From Alphaproteobacteria bacterium (GTDB lineage: Bacteria > Pseudomonadota > Alphaproteobacteria > CAAGCB01 > CAG-977): DNA of 6,823 nucleotides. Each line of letters begins with the position of its first letter. The stretch's first letter is position 1. The stretch lies in assembly GCA_021639925.1 (NCBI GenBank), contig JAJXEL010000080.1, forward strand, positions 2,652-9,474, read 5' to 3'. The notes under the pieces were generated by a model, which saw nothing but the letters and a program-made list of their open reading frames with translations, was not told the DNA's origin and did not search any database. Below are positions 1 through 5,740 of the stretch, one piece after another. The translations under genes were made by a program, and so were the position numbers.

Positions 1-814
1 AAGCAAAAGTGTGACTTTTCAGTTTCGCGCCGATTCTTTTAAAGAAGGGCAGATTTTTTGTAACGCTCGGCGTTCCCTTTTTCAAATTATGTTCGTTATC
101 CTTTGATTTTCTGTCCGTAGAAGGCAGATACATTTTATCCACAATGGAATCGCTTTGATGCCCGTTGATCCCGGCATGAGCCCGTAACGTTTTCATCACA
201 TAAGCTTCCGCGCGATGAGCGTCTTTCGGGTGTTGAACTTTATAAGCGCTCATGGCGTCGGCGACAGCCTGCATAACGTCGCGGCATTCGGAACGGGCTT
301 TAGCTTCTTCTTTGGTTCTGTAAGATTCCGTAAATTTATAGTGATTGTTGGTTTTATCATTCAGGTAGGAAGCATTTTCCGCGATATCGGAAATTCTGGT
401 TATTCCGTTATAAGTCATGCTTTCTTTAATTGCGTCTGCGTAATATTGAGGATTGCGTTTTGCATCTTTTTGAATACGTTCCAGCGCGTCGTTTAAAGCG
501 CCGTAGTCCTTTGACCAGACCGATTTGATTTTTGCCCCGAGTTTATTGAAAAAAGGACGCCCTTTATTGATATCCGGTTTTTTTTCTCCCAAAGACCTGA
601 ATGCACGACGTTGTTTATAATTCATACCATCTTCGTATTCCAGATCATAACTGCCGCTTTTGCTACCTTCGATCGAAGCTTTCAATACGCTTTGCGCATA
701 GGCGTTAGCACGGAGAAAATCTTTGGGATTTTCTTCTTTATACCTTTCAAGACACATATTCAAATAGCTTAAATTGTCCGCGGTATTTTTAATATCTTCC
801 TTATAATCTCCCAT
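1..814 (-). CDS. Unknown protein with tandem duplicated domain (partial, C-terminus off the window)
   Basis: An open minus-strand frame starts at the ATG at 812-814 and continues for 271 codons with no stop to the left edge, so only the N-terminal part is seen. The start is well supported: AGGAGGTG ends 3 bases before the ATG, with 5 bases between AGGAGG and the ATG. I do not recognise the family. The protein is hydrophilic, rich in Lys, Asn, Asp, Ala and Tyr, looks mainly helical, and shows no signal peptide or membrane segment, so a cytoplasmic or specially secreted location is possible. Residues 25-98 and 191-267 look like two copies of one unit: PKDFLRANAY matches PKDAHRAEAY, and PFFNKLGAKIKS matches PFFKRIGAKLKS, in the same order and about 166-169 residues apart. 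Lines I counted by hand have 30-40 percent GC, lower than most of the gat genes. The frame is surely coding; the function is unknown. Confidence 0.85.
   Translation of the reverse strand, partial: MGDYKEDIKNTADNLSYLNMCLERYKEENPKDFLRANAYAQSVLKASIEGSKSGSYDLEYEDGMNYKQRRAFRSLGEKKPDINKGRPFFNKLGAKIKSVWSKDYGALNDALERIQKDAKRNPQYYADAIKESMTYNGITRISDIAENASYLNDKTNNHYKFTESYRTKEEAKARSECRDVMQAVADAMSAYKVQHPKDAHRAEAYVMKTLRAHAGINGHQSDSIVDKMYLPSTDRKSKDNEHNLKKGTPSVTKNLPFFKRIGAKLKSHTFA
14..244 (-). repeat. Second copy of internal protein repeat (residues 191-267)
   Basis: Copy 2 opens with YKVQHPKDAHRAEAY at residue 191 and closes with PFFKRIGAKLKS at residues 256-267. That closing block matches the first copy at 8 of 12 positions, with conservative changes (L/I, I/L, K/R) elsewhere. 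The offset is 166 residues at the front and 169 at the back, so the second copy carries about 3 extra residues. The window ends 4 residues later, so a further copy could follow outside it. Confidence 0.7.
521..742 (-). repeat. First copy of internal protein repeat (residues 25-98)
   Basis: This is copy 1 of a divergent protein-level duplication in the left-edge gene. It opens with YKEENPKDFLRANAY at about residue 25 and closes with PFFNKLGAKIKS at residues 87-98. Over residues 25-46 it is identical to residues 191-212 at 11 of 22 positions without a gap. The DNA of the two copies has diverged, so this is an old duplication rather than a recent DNA repeat. Confidence 0.7.
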
Positions 815-892
815 ATTCACCTCCTGTGGCTGTTACAATAAGGGTAGCATAAAAGATTCTTTTCACGTGTTTCTTTTTTTATGACAAAATTT
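815..892. other. Intergenic gap between two minus-strand genes
   Basis: This 78-base AT-rich gap follows the stop of the small unknown gene and precedes the left-edge gene. It probably holds the promoter of the left-edge gene, but I could not find a -35/-10 pair with acceptable spacing: TTGTCA and TATGCT are both present on the minus strand but 30 bases apart. A CACGTG palindrome sits at 864-869. I see no convincing GC-rich terminator hairpin. Confidence 0.4.
818..825 (-). promoter_or_regulatory. Strong Shine-Dalgarno site of the left-edge gene
   Basis: The minus strand reads AGGAGGTG, fully complementary to the 16S rRNA 3' tail, with 5 bases between AGGAGG and the ATG. It is the strongest ribosome binding site upstream of any gene here and fixes the start of the partial gene. 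Confidence 0.85.
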
Positions 893-1186
893 TTACACCG
901 GAAGTTTTCTGACCTTGCTGACCGGAGCGTAATATTCGTGTTCCAGTTCGTTATCCAAAATTTCCGCGATTAAAACTTTATCTTCCTTTTGCAAAGAAGC
1001 CAAAGCCATCGGAGACAGGTATTCCAGTAAAATCGCGCGTTTTGCATCGCGCATCAGCAACCCCGTTTCCACGCCGTCAAAGAAAAAGCGGGGGTGATCG
1101 GGAACGCCTGTACGCGCCCGGATACAAAACAGCAGTTCGCCGTCTTTATTCTGCACTACGTCGTACAGGCCTTCCTTTTCAGCCAT
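893..1186 (-). CDS. Small unknown protein downstream of gatB
   Basis: This 97-residue protein begins MAEKEGLYDVVQNKDGELLF and ends with TAA at 893-895. I do not recognise it. It has no membrane segment, signal peptide or cysteine cluster (one Cys only). The first half looks like beta strands broken by a short GVPDHPRF turn, and the second half (about residues 46-82) like acidic amphipathic helices (DAKRAILLEYL, EDKVLIAEILDNELEHEY), suggesting a small alpha/beta soluble protein. It starts 15 bases after the gatB stop with its own AGGA site 7 bases before the ATG, so it is very likely co-transcribed with gatCAB. The codon pattern and spacing support a real gene; any link with amidotransferase function is only positional. 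Confidence 0.8.
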   Translation of the reverse strand: MAEKEGLYDVVQNKDGELLFCIRARTGVPDHPRFFFDGVETGLLMRDAKRAILLEYLSPMALASLQKEDKVLIAEILDNELEHEYYAPVSKVRKLPV

Positions 1187-1201
1187 CGCTTTTTCCTTTC
1201 T

Positions 1202-2656
1202 TTAAGCGTCCAGTTTTTTCTTCACCAGTTCGTTGAGCATGGCAGGATTGGCTTTACCCTGCGATGCGCGCATCGTCTGGCCGACAAACCAGCCCAGCAG
1301 CTTTTCCTTGCCGCCTTTGTATTCGGCGACTTTATCCGGATTGGCCGCAATGACGTCATCAACCATTTTTTCAATCGCTGAAGTATCCGTAACCTGTTTC
1401 AACCCTTTTTCTTCAACGATTTCATCAGGCGTTTTACCTTCTTCAACCATAAAAGCAAAGACGTCTTTGGCAATACGCGAAGAAATCGTTCCGTCATTGA
1501 TCAGGTCAACCATGCGCCCCAGATTTTCCGGTTTAACGGGACTGTCGGAAATGGATTTTCCCTGTTTATTCAACACGGCGAACAAATCGCCCATGATATA
1601 GTTTGCGACTTTCTTGGCGTCATGCCCTTTGGCCGCCGCTTCGAAATAAGCGGCAATGTCTTTTTCCGCAACCAGCTGGCCGGCGTCGTATGCCGGCAGG
1701 CCGTATTCTTCGATAAAGCGTTTTTTCTTCGCGTCCGGCAGTTCGGGCATCTGTCCGCGCAGCCGTTCGATCATCGCGTCGTCCAAAACCAAAGGAATTA
1801 AATCCGGATCATAGAAGTACCGGTAATCCACTGCCGTTTCTTTGGAACGCATAGATTTCGTTTCGCCCTTGACGGAATCGAATTTGCGCGTTTCCTGAAC
1901 GACTTTTCCGCCGCTTTCGATCAGTTCGACCTGCCGCATTGCTTCGTATTCAATCGCCTGCATGACGAAACGGATCGAATTGACGTTTTTAATTTCGGCT
2001 CTGGTCCCGAACGGTTCGCCCGGCCGGCGGACGGAAACATTCGCGTCGCAGCGCATGGACCCTTCGTCCATATTACCGTCGCAGGAACCGATATAACGCA
2101 CGATAGAACGTAATTTACGCAAATAAGCGCCCGCTTCTTCCGGTGAACGGATATCGGGCCGCGATACGATTTCCATCAAAGCGACGCCCGCGCGGTTCAA
2201 GTCGACAAAAGATTTGCTGGGGTGCTGGTCGTGCATCAGCTTGCCCGCGTCCTGTTCCAAATGCAGCCGTTCAATCCCGATGCGGCGCGTTTCGCCGTTT
2301 TCCAGATCAACGTCAATATAGCCGTCGGAAATAATCGGGTGATCGGACTGAGAAATCTGATACCCGTTCGGCAGATCGGCATAGTAATAGTTTTTACGTG
2401 CGAAAATCGATTTTTTATTAATCGTCGCGTTCAAACCGAACCCCGTACGCACCGCCTGTTCGACACATTCATGGTTGATCACGGGCAGCATGCCGGGAAA
2501 GCCGGCGTCAACAAAGCTGACCTGCGTATTGGCTTCGGCGCCGAAAGCCGTCGCCGCGCCGGAAAACAATTTGGCTTTGGAAATAACTTCGCAATGGACT
2601 TCCAGCCCGATAACGACTTCCCAATCGCCCGTTTCACCTTTAATGATATAAGACAT
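1202..2656 (-). CDS. gatB: Asp-tRNA(Asn)/Glu-tRNA(Gln) amidotransferase subunit B
   Basis: GatB is the kinase and tRNA-binding subunit of GatCAB. It phosphorylates the Glu or Asp carried on misacylated tRNA with ATP, then uses ammonia channelled from GatA to form Gln-tRNA(Gln) or Asn-tRNA(Asn). The 484 residues match the usual family length. Visible hallmarks are IGLEVH (residues 16-21, with E19 and H21 in the metal/ATP site), ARKNYYYADLPNGYQISQ (86-103), ERLHLEQDAGK (129-139), LNRAGVALMEIVSRPD (153-168) and the MRCDANVSVR block (201-210). The C-terminal part from about residue 335 is the helical region plus YqeY-like tail that grips the tRNA, ending FVGQTMRASQGKANPAMLNELV. The ATG lies one base after the gatA stop, and AGGAGG for this gene lies inside the last gatA codons, so translation is probably coupled. 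No frameshift or missing block is seen. Confidence 0.98.
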   Translation of the reverse strand: MSYIIKGETGDWEVVIGLEVHCEVISKAKLFSGAATAFGAEANTQVSFVDAGFPGMLPVINHECVEQAVRTGFGLNATINKKSIFARKNYYYADLPNGYQISQSDHPIISDGYIDVDLENGETRRIGIERLHLEQDAGKLMHDQHPSKSFVDLNRAGVALMEIVSRPDIRSPEEAGAYLRKLRSIVRYIGSCDGNMDEGSMRCDANVSVRRPGEPFGTRAEIKNVNSIRFVMQAIEYEAMRQVELIESGGKVVQETRKFDSVKGETKSMRSKETAVDYRYFYDPDLIPLVLDDAMIERLRGQMPELPDAKKKRFIEEYGLPAYDAGQLVAEKDIAAYFEAAAKGHDAKKVANYIMGDLFAVLNKQGKSISDSPVKPENLGRMVDLINDGTISSRIAKDVFAFMVEEGKTPDEIVEEKGLKQVTDTSAIEKMVDDVIAANPDKVAEYKGGKEKLLGWFVGQTMRASQGKANPAMLNELVKKKLDA

Positions 2657-2657
2657 C

Positions 2658-4148
2658 TTATTTTCCTCCTACGCGCAAAGGACGAACCGGCATGCCGGAC
2701 ATTGTTTCGATTACCCCGGCAACGCGCAAAACGGTTTCTTCCGCAAATGAATTTCCGATCACCTGCAACCCGATCGGCAGTCCGTTGACTTCCGACGTTC
2801 CGGCAGGCACGCAGACCGCGGGCAACCCCGCCAAAGACGACGGAACCGTAAACACGTCGTACAGCTGCATCTTCAAAGGATCGTTCGTGCTGTCGTCGTC
2901 CTTGCCGAACGCCGTTTCCGGCGCGGCCGGCGCCAGAATCACGTCAACCTTTTTATAGGCTTCGGCAAATTCATGACACAACAGGCGGCGGACTTTCTGC
3001 GCTTTGAGATAACAGGTTTCATAATACCCTTCCAGCAAAATGCAGGTGCCGATCATAATGCGGCGTTTGACTTCTTTGCCGAACCCTTCGGTACGCGTGT
3101 TCGTGTACATTTCGTCCAGGCTTTTGCCGTCAACGCGCAGACCGTATTTCACCCCGTCGTAACGCGCCAGATTCGACGACGCTTCCGCCGGCGCGATCAG
3201 GTAATATGTCGGCAGAGCGTACTGCGTCGAAGGCAAAGAAATATCGACGATTTCCGCGCCGGCCGCTTTTAATTTTTCGGCCATGGCTTCCCAAACGTGG
3301 CGCACATCGGCGTTTAAGCCTTTATCCGGATTGTATTCGCGGGGAATCCCGACGCGCAATCCTTTGACGTCGCCCGTCAAGGCCTTTTCATAGTTCGGAA
3401 CGGGGACATTGGCGGACGTTGAATCTTTCGGATCGAACCCGGCCATAGCCTCCAGCATAATCGCGGTATCGCGCACCGTGCGGGTCATCGTTCCCGCCTG
3501 ATCCAGCGAAGAAGCAAAAGCGACCATGCCCCAGCGCGAACAGCGCCCGTACGTCGGTTTGCACCCGACAATACCGCAAAAAGACGCCGGCGTGCGGATT
3601 GAACCGCCCGTATCCGACCCCGTCGCGGCCATACACAGCCCCGCGGCGACGGCGGCGGCGGAACCGCCCGAAGACCCGCCGGGAATTAAAAACTTGTCCG
3701 GATTGGTTTTATCTTTGTACGGATTGCGCACCGCGCCGTAATAACTGGTCAGGTTCGCCGTCCCCATGGCGAATTCGTCCATATTGGTTTTGCCCAGCAT
3801 GACGGAACCCGCGTCTTCCAGTTTTTGGGAAACCGTTGATTCATAAGGCGGCACGAAACCGTCCAAAATATGGGAACAAGCCGTTGTGCGCACGCCTTTG
3901 GTGCAATACAGGTCTTTCATGCCGACGGGAATGCCTTCCATTTTTCCGGCGGTGCCTTTCGCGCGGCGTTCGTCGGATTTTTTGGCGCGTTCCAGCGCGA
4001 TTTCGGGCGTTTCCAGAACATAAGCGTTTAATTCGCGGGCTTTTTCCATTTCGTTTAAATGCGCCTGCGTCAATTCGACGGCGGAAAATTCTTTTTTAGC
4101 CAGGCCGTCCAGAGCTTCGGAAATTGTCAATTCAACTAAATCGGTCAT
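2658..4148 (-). CDS. gatA: Asp-tRNA(Asn)/Glu-tRNA(Gln) amidotransferase subunit A (amidase)
   Basis: GatA is the glutaminase/asparaginase subunit of GatCAB, releasing ammonia for transamidation by GatB in the cytoplasm. The 496 residues fit the family. The amidase signature is complete: Lys78 in GIPVGMKDLYCTKGV, cis-Ser159 in PGGSSGGSAAAVAAG, and nucleophile Ser183 in GSDTGGSIRTPASFCG, with the usual 24-residue spacing between the two serines. Other family blocks are MLGKTNMDEFAMG (118-130), CGIVGCKPTYGRCSRWG (191-207) and the C-terminal GLPAVCVPAG...GLPIGLQVIG region. The ATG is 3 bases after the gatC stop, and GGAG lies 6 bases before the ATG within the last gatC codons. It is intact and typical; GatA-specific blocks and the flanking gatC and gatB exclude a general amidase. 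Confidence 0.98.
   Translation of the reverse strand: MTDLVELTISEALDGLAKKEFSAVELTQAHLNEMEKARELNAYVLETPEIALERAKKSDERRAKGTAGKMEGIPVGMKDLYCTKGVRTTACSHILDGFVPPYESTVSQKLEDAGSVMLGKTNMDEFAMGTANLTSYYGAVRNPYKDKTNPDKFLIPGGSSGGSAAAVAAGLCMAATGSDTGGSIRTPASFCGIVGCKPTYGRCSRWGMVAFASSLDQAGTMTRTVRDTAIMLEAMAGFDPKDSTSANVPVPNYEKALTGDVKGLRVGIPREYNPDKGLNADVRHVWEAMAEKLKAAGAEIVDISLPSTQYALPTYYLIAPAEASSNLARYDGVKYGLRVDGKSLDEMYTNTRTEGFGKEVKRRIMIGTCILLEGYYETCYLKAQKVRRLLCHEFAEAYKKVDVILAPAAPETAFGKDDDSTNDPLKMQLYDVFTVPSSLAGLPAVCVPAGTSEVNGLPIGLQVIGNSFAEETVLRVAGVIETMSGMPVRPLRVGGK
2665..2670 (-). promoter_or_regulatory. gatB ribosome binding site inside the gatA end
   Basis: AGGAGG on the minus strand lies 8 bases before the gatB ATG and overlaps the Gly-Gly codons just before the final Lys and stop of gatA. 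This arrangement favours coupled translation of GatA and GatB, which are needed in equal amounts. Confidence 0.8.
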
Positions 4149-4151
4149 TGT

Positions 4152-4442
4152 TTACTCCACCACTTTGGGAACCAGGAAATAACCGTCCATGGATTCGGGG
4201 GCGTTCGCCAGAATTTCATCGCGGATATTGCCGTCGGTAATAACGTCGTCGCGTTCGCGCAGCTTCATGTCTTCCACGACCGAATTCATCGGCAGGACGT
4301 CGTCGGTATTAACGTCCTTTAACTGATCGACCCAGCCTAAAATTTTTGTCAGCTCGCCGACCATTTCGTCCATATTTTCTTCCGGGATTCGCAAACGTGA
4401 CAGAATCCCCAGTCTTTTGACCATTTCCCTGTCGATTGACAT
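4152..4442 (-). CDS. gatC: Asp-tRNA(Asn)/Glu-tRNA(Gln) amidotransferase subunit C
   Basis: GatC is the small subunit that wraps around the GatA-GatB interface and stabilises the complex. I place the start at the ATG at 4440-4442, giving 96 residues from MSIDREMVKRLGILSRLRI, the usual GatC length. The frame stays open upstream to an ATG at 4518-4520, but those 26 extra residues (Cys- and Phe-rich) do not resemble GatC. AGGAG lies 11 bases before the chosen ATG, slightly long but usable. Family hallmarks are the N-terminal helix LGILSRLRIPEENMDEM, the ILGWVDQLKDVNTDDVLPM segment, the LRERDDVITDG stretch and the C-terminal NAPESMDGYFLVPKVVE. It is the first gat gene, 105 bases downstream of the transporter. 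Confidence 0.95.
   Translation of the reverse strand: MSIDREMVKRLGILSRLRIPEENMDEMVGELTKILGWVDQLKDVNTDDVLPMNSVVEDMKLRERDDVITDGNIRDEILANAPESMDGYFLVPKVVE
4155..4158 (-). promoter_or_regulatory. gatA ribosome binding site inside the gatC end
   Basis: GGAG on the minus strand spans the last gatC codons (GTG GAG TAA) and sits 6 bases before the gatA ATG. Together with the 3-base gap it suggests translational coupling of gatC and gatA. Confidence 0.65.
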
Positions 4443-4453
4443 AGGTATACTTG

Positions 4454-4458
4454 CTCCT
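4454..4458 (-). promoter_or_regulatory. gatC ribosome binding site supporting the short start
   Basis: AGGAG on the minus strand lies 11 bases upstream of the ATG at 4442. No ATG, GTG or TTG in the gatC frame lies between the site and that ATG. It supports the 96-residue GatC over the longer 122-codon reading, whose codons would run through this site. Confidence 0.6.
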
Positions 4459-4463
4459 GTACT

Positions 4464-4490
4464 ACTAAAAAAACAAACTTTACAGAAAGT
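4464..4490 (-). terminator. Weak hairpin plus T-run between transporter gene and gatC
   Basis: On the minus strand ACTTT-CTGT-AAAGT can fold into a 5-bp stem with a 4-base loop, followed by TTGTTTTTTTAG. The layout resembles an intrinsic terminator after the transporter gene. The stem is short and AT-rich, so termination would be weak at best, and read-through into gatC is plausible. It could equally be part of an AT-rich gatC promoter. Confidence 0.25.
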
Positions 4491-4547
4491 AGCATTTACC
4501 GCGCGCGACGGCAAGCCCAAACCCGTCCTTTCCGACAGTTTTTTATT

Positions 4548-5162
4548 TCAGCCCGCCACCCGCTTTTCCCGGCCGGAACGAAGATAAATCAACGGGATAC
4601 TGAAAAGCGAGATCAGATACTTTACAACGAAATTAAACAAAAAAATCTGCCAAACGATGTTCCAACCGTACGTTCCGGCAAAAGCACCGATGCAGAAAAC
4701 GGCGTTGTCGACGGGAATACTGACCGAATTGCTGACCAGCACGCGGCCCCATTTATGCTTTTCCCCGAACCGTTTTTCAAACAAGTGATAAACTTCCGTA
4801 TCAACCAGTTCGCTGCTCAACTGCGCCAGCAAAGAAAACACAACGATACGCCATACCGGGGAAAGGCATTCGTCAAAAGCGGACGAAGCCGGGGACGACG
4901 GATCCGACGCGAACAAAGCGATAAACGCGAAATAACCGGTCATCAGCAAATTAATCAGGACAGAGAAATAAATGCAGCGTTTCGTCATTTCTTTTCCCAG
5001 TTCGCGGTGCACTAGATCGCGCAGGGTAAAGCTCAGCGGATATAAAAACACACCCATATCGACGGCATAATCAAAAACCAGCCCGACCTTGACGCTGCTG
5101 ATATTGGAAACCAGCTGGACGGCCAGATAGGACAAGGCGACAAACAAAGCGGTATTCGTCAT
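4548..5162 (-). CDS. yhhQ: YhhQ/VUT family queuosine-precursor transporter
   Basis: This is a 204-residue integral membrane protein of the VUT (DUF165/YhhQ) family, whose characterised members take up queuosine precursors such as preQ0 and preQ1. About six membrane segments can be seen: roughly residues 5-22, 30-46, 63-85, 104-119, 142-162 and 168-194. Family features are the N-terminal VQLVSNISSVKVG, the loop LSFTLRDLVHRELGKE (D49, matching the usual Asp-x-x-x-E/R-x-x-G loop), SSELVDTEVY with D121, and VSNSVSIPVDNAVF with D152. The C-terminus is positive (RSGREKRVAG), consistent with a cytoplasmic end. The start lacks a strong Shine-Dalgarno sequence; only GAG is seen upstream. The gene is divergent from ruvX and 105 bases ahead of gatC. 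The family is clear; the exact substrate (7-deazaguanine or another compound) is inferred. No preQ1 riboswitch is evident upstream. Confidence 0.85.
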   Translation of the reverse strand: MTNTALFVALSYLAVQLVSNISSVKVGLVFDYAVDMGVFLYPLSFTLRDLVHRELGKEMTKRCIYFSVLINLLMTGYFAFIALFASDPSSPASSAFDECLSPVWRIVVFSLLAQLSSELVDTEVYHLFEKRFGEKHKWGRVLVSNSVSIPVDNAVFCIGAFAGTYGWNIVWQIFLFNFVVKYLISLFSIPLIYLRSGREKRVAG

Positions 5163-5252
5163 TCTTTTTTACTCGGGGAAAAATTTTGTTTCTTGTACAT
5201 TAAAAACGATTTGATTAAAAATATTTTATTATCTTCAAAAAGGATTTTTTTC
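5163..5252. promoter_or_regulatory. AT-rich divergent promoter region between the transporter gene and ruvX
   Basis: This 90-base spacer is only about 21 percent GC by hand count and lies between the divergent starts of the transporter gene and ruvX, so it must hold the promoters of both unless transcription starts inside the genes. For ruvX, TTGTAC at 5193-5198 with TAAAAA at 5216-5221 (17-base spacing) or TTGTTT at 5187-5192 with TTTGAT at 5210-5215 are weak candidates. None matches consensus well. I see no conserved riboswitch-like structure. Confidence 0.45.
5240..5244 (+). promoter_or_regulatory. ruvX ribosome binding site deciding the start
   Basis: AAGGA lies 8 bases before the ATG at 5253. 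It supports that ATG over the in-frame TTG at 5193, which has no such site and would add 20 residues unlike RuvX. Confidence 0.7.
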
Positions 5253-5714
5253 ATGCCCTCTTTTTTCCCCGACGCTTTTTTATCCTCAGTTCCCCGCGGC
5301 ACGTCGCTGATCGGCCTGGATATCGGCGCGAAAACGATCGGCGTTGCCGTATCGGATACTTTGTGGCTGACGGCGACCCCGTTAAAAACCGTTTTCAGAA
5401 AAAGCTTTCAGTATGATATGAACGAACTGTCTGCTTTGCTCAAAGGCCGTGAAATCGGCGGCTTTGTTTCCGGCCTGCCGCTGCAGATGAACGGGGAAGA
5501 AGGCCCGCAGGCCGCCTATACGCGCGAACAGGGGGAAAAAATCGCGGCGTATTTTCAAAAACCCGTTTATTTCCAAGATGAACGCCTGTCGTCTGCCGCC
5601 GTGGAACGCGTTATGATTGACACCTATGACATGAGCCGTAAGAAACGCAAGGAAAGGCTGGACGCCGGCGCCGCAGCCTTTATCCTGCAAAGCTTTCTGG
5701 ACCGGATCCGCTGA
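5253..5714 (+). CDS. ruvX: RuvX/YqgF Holliday junction resolvase-like nuclease
   Basis: RuvX (YqgF) is an RNase H-fold nuclease of the cytoplasm, described both as a Holliday-junction resolvase and as an enzyme for 5' maturation of pre-16S rRNA. From the ATG at 5253 the protein has 153 residues, normal for the family. Motifs: LIGLDIGAKTIGVAVSD (D23, first catalytic acid), the GGFVSGLPLQMNGEEGP loop (69-85), VYFQDERLSSAAVERVM (105-121, E110 as second acid) and KRKERLDAGAAAFILQSFLD (131-150, D137 as third acid). All three acidic positions are present, so it should be active. It is divergent from the transporter gene and convergent with the metallopeptidase gene; proximity of ruvX and gatC is familiar in alphaproteobacteria as I recall. 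The 10-residue tail before the core (MPSFFPDAFL) is lineage-specific. Confidence 0.95.
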   Translation: MPSFFPDAFLSSVPRGTSLIGLDIGAKTIGVAVSDTLWLTATPLKTVFRKSFQYDMNELSALLKGREIGGFVSGLPLQMNGEEGPQAAYTREQGEKIAAYFQKPVYFQDERLSSAAVERVMIDTYDMSRKKRKERLDAGAAAFILQSFLDRIR

Positions 5715-5715
5715 A

Positions 5716-5740
5716 CGAAAAGCTTACCGGCCGCGCCGGG
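5716..5740 (-). terminator. GC-rich hairpin at the 3' end of the metallopeptidase gene
   Basis: On the minus strand CCGGC-GCG-GCCGG (5727-5739) forms a 5-bp all-GC stem with a 3-base loop. It overlaps the last codons and is followed by TAAGCTTTTCG, a short broken T-run over the stop codon. It could act as a weak terminator for the metallopeptidase message, and convergent ruvX transcription would meet it too. The T-run is poor, so this is tentative. Confidence 0.3.

Noticed and set aside
215..496. 93-residue plus-strand frame MSVFRVLNFI
   Set aside because: It is antisense to the left-edge gene, which has a strong ribosome binding site and clear repeat structure. The plus-strand frame has no such support and looks like a shadow.
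2222..2788. 188-residue plus-strand frame across the gatB start and gatA end
   Set aside because: It lies wholly antisense to two certain genes and has a composition typical of the reverse complement of coding sequence.
3641..3670. GCGGCG-rich run resembling a simple repeat
   Set aside because: It is the reverse complement of the Ala/Gly-rich amidase signature of gatA.
4443..4520. 26-codon N-terminal extension of gatC from the ATG at 4520
   Set aside because: The added residues do not resemble GatC, the extended length is atypical, and the ribosome binding site at 4454-4458 points to the ATG at 4442.
5193..5252. Longer ruvX from the TTG at 5193
   Set aside because: The added 20 residues fall in the AT-rich promoter region and lack family similarity, and AAGGA lies at good distance from the ATG at 5253.
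5163..5252. Possible preQ1 riboswitch ahead of the transporter gene
   Set aside because: The minus-strand leader is nearly all A/T and shows no hairpin or conserved tail of the known preQ1 classes.
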